22,926 bases of DNA from NCBI RefSeq assembly GCF_014799995.1, contig NZ_JAAVGY010000050.1, positions 1 through 22,926 of the forward strand. The letters run 5' to 3'. Positions within the stretch are counted from its first letter, which is position 1; the number at the start of each line of letters is the position of its first letter. The position numbers and the translations under genes were made by a program. This document shows positions 22,821 to 22,926 of the stretch, in pieces. Origin of the DNA: Helicobacter sp. (GTDB lineage Bacteria; Campylobacterota; Campylobacteria; Campylobacterales; Helicobacteraceae). The notes below the pieces were generated by a model. That model did not search any database, had not been told where the DNA came from, and saw nothing but the letters and a program-made list of their open reading frames with translations.

Positions 22821-22926
22821 TGTCTAGCATTACCAATTCTTATTCCTCCTCTCTTTATTCTAGTTATTATCAGAATCTTTCTAATACAAATAAGACAACC
22901 TCTACAAATGTAAGTAATAATGTAAA
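22820..22926 (+). CDS. Start of a Ser/Asn/Thr/Tyr-rich protein (partial, cut by window end)
   Basis: 35 codons are visible. The N terminus (MSSITNSYSSSLYSSYYQ...) has 27 of 35 residues as Ser, Asn, Thr or Tyr, no signal peptide and no hydrophobic segment. AAGGA lies 6 nt before the ATG. The perfect sigma-54 promoter suggests a member of the RpoN regulon, which in Helicobacter is mostly flagellar hook, filament and associated proteins; such cytoplasmic low-complexity N termini also occur in type III export substrates. The family cannot be named from this fragment. Confidence 0.7.
   Translation, partial: MSSITNSYSSSLYSSYYQNLSNTNKTTSTNVSNNV

Noticed and set aside
1..22926. CRISPR arrays, tRNA, rRNA, SRP RNA, prophage or transposase genes.
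   Set aside because: I saw no regularly spaced repeats, T-loop or SRP RNA signature, or integrase/transposase-like protein anywhere in the window.

Overview
The window looks like chromosomal DNA of a Helicobacter-type Campylobacterota, probably an enterohepatic species. The evidence is the low-GC coding, frequent TTG starts, ribosomal, flagellar and FabI proteins of Helicobacter type, the neighbour pairs fliQ-murB and rpsO/flhA-DHH known from H. pylori, a Campylobacter-like CetB/CetA pair, and a PglA-PglC-like N-glycosylation enzyme. The species cannot be fixed from the sequence alone.

Layout. (a) 1-435 is a non-coding, structured leader region. (b) 436-3993 (+) is a translation and protein-targeting operon: ffh, rpsP, a KH-domain protein, rimM, trmD, rplS. 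(c) 4287-6144 (+) is a PAS protein overlapping a chemoreceptor that lacks a periplasmic domain, i.e. a CetB/CetA energy-taxis pair. A convergent FUSC-family membrane protein follows. (d) 7333-10607 (+) holds tpiA, fabI, fliQ, murB and an FMN-binding PNPOx-like protein, ended by a strong hairpin. (e) 16157-10743 (-) is a tight operon: flhA, a DHH phosphoesterase, a small coiled-coil protein, purN, and a GT4 glycosyltransferase whose 3' end carries a (GA)8 tract. (f) rpsO (+) and dgt (-) converge on a shared bidirectional terminator, and an MBL-fold hydrolase diverges from dgt. (g) 18667-22926 is an accessory region: a truncated C39 peptidase ending in an interspersed repeat, a bifunctional PglA-PglC-like glycosyltransferase on the minus strand, an outer-membrane barrel with a perfect sigma-54 promoter, a second inverted repeat copy, a secreted protein with a Sec signal plus a double-glycine leader, and the start of a Ser/Asn/Thr/Tyr-rich protein with another perfect sigma-54 promoter.

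The most interesting part is (g). A C39 peptidase (the class that cuts after Gly-Gly), an outer-membrane barrel and a precursor with a textbook double-glycine leader behind a Sec signal together suggest a periplasmic-maturation and outer-membrane-export pathway, analogous in parts list to the Fap amyloid system. In this strain the local peptidase is broken and lacks its catalytic His and Asp. The two sigma-54 promoters share a 16-nt core, which suggests that the barrel and the last protein are co-regulated with the RpoN (in this group mainly flagellar) regulon. At the second promoter, a 16-bp perfect inverted repeat would hide the ribosome binding site only in read-through RNA.
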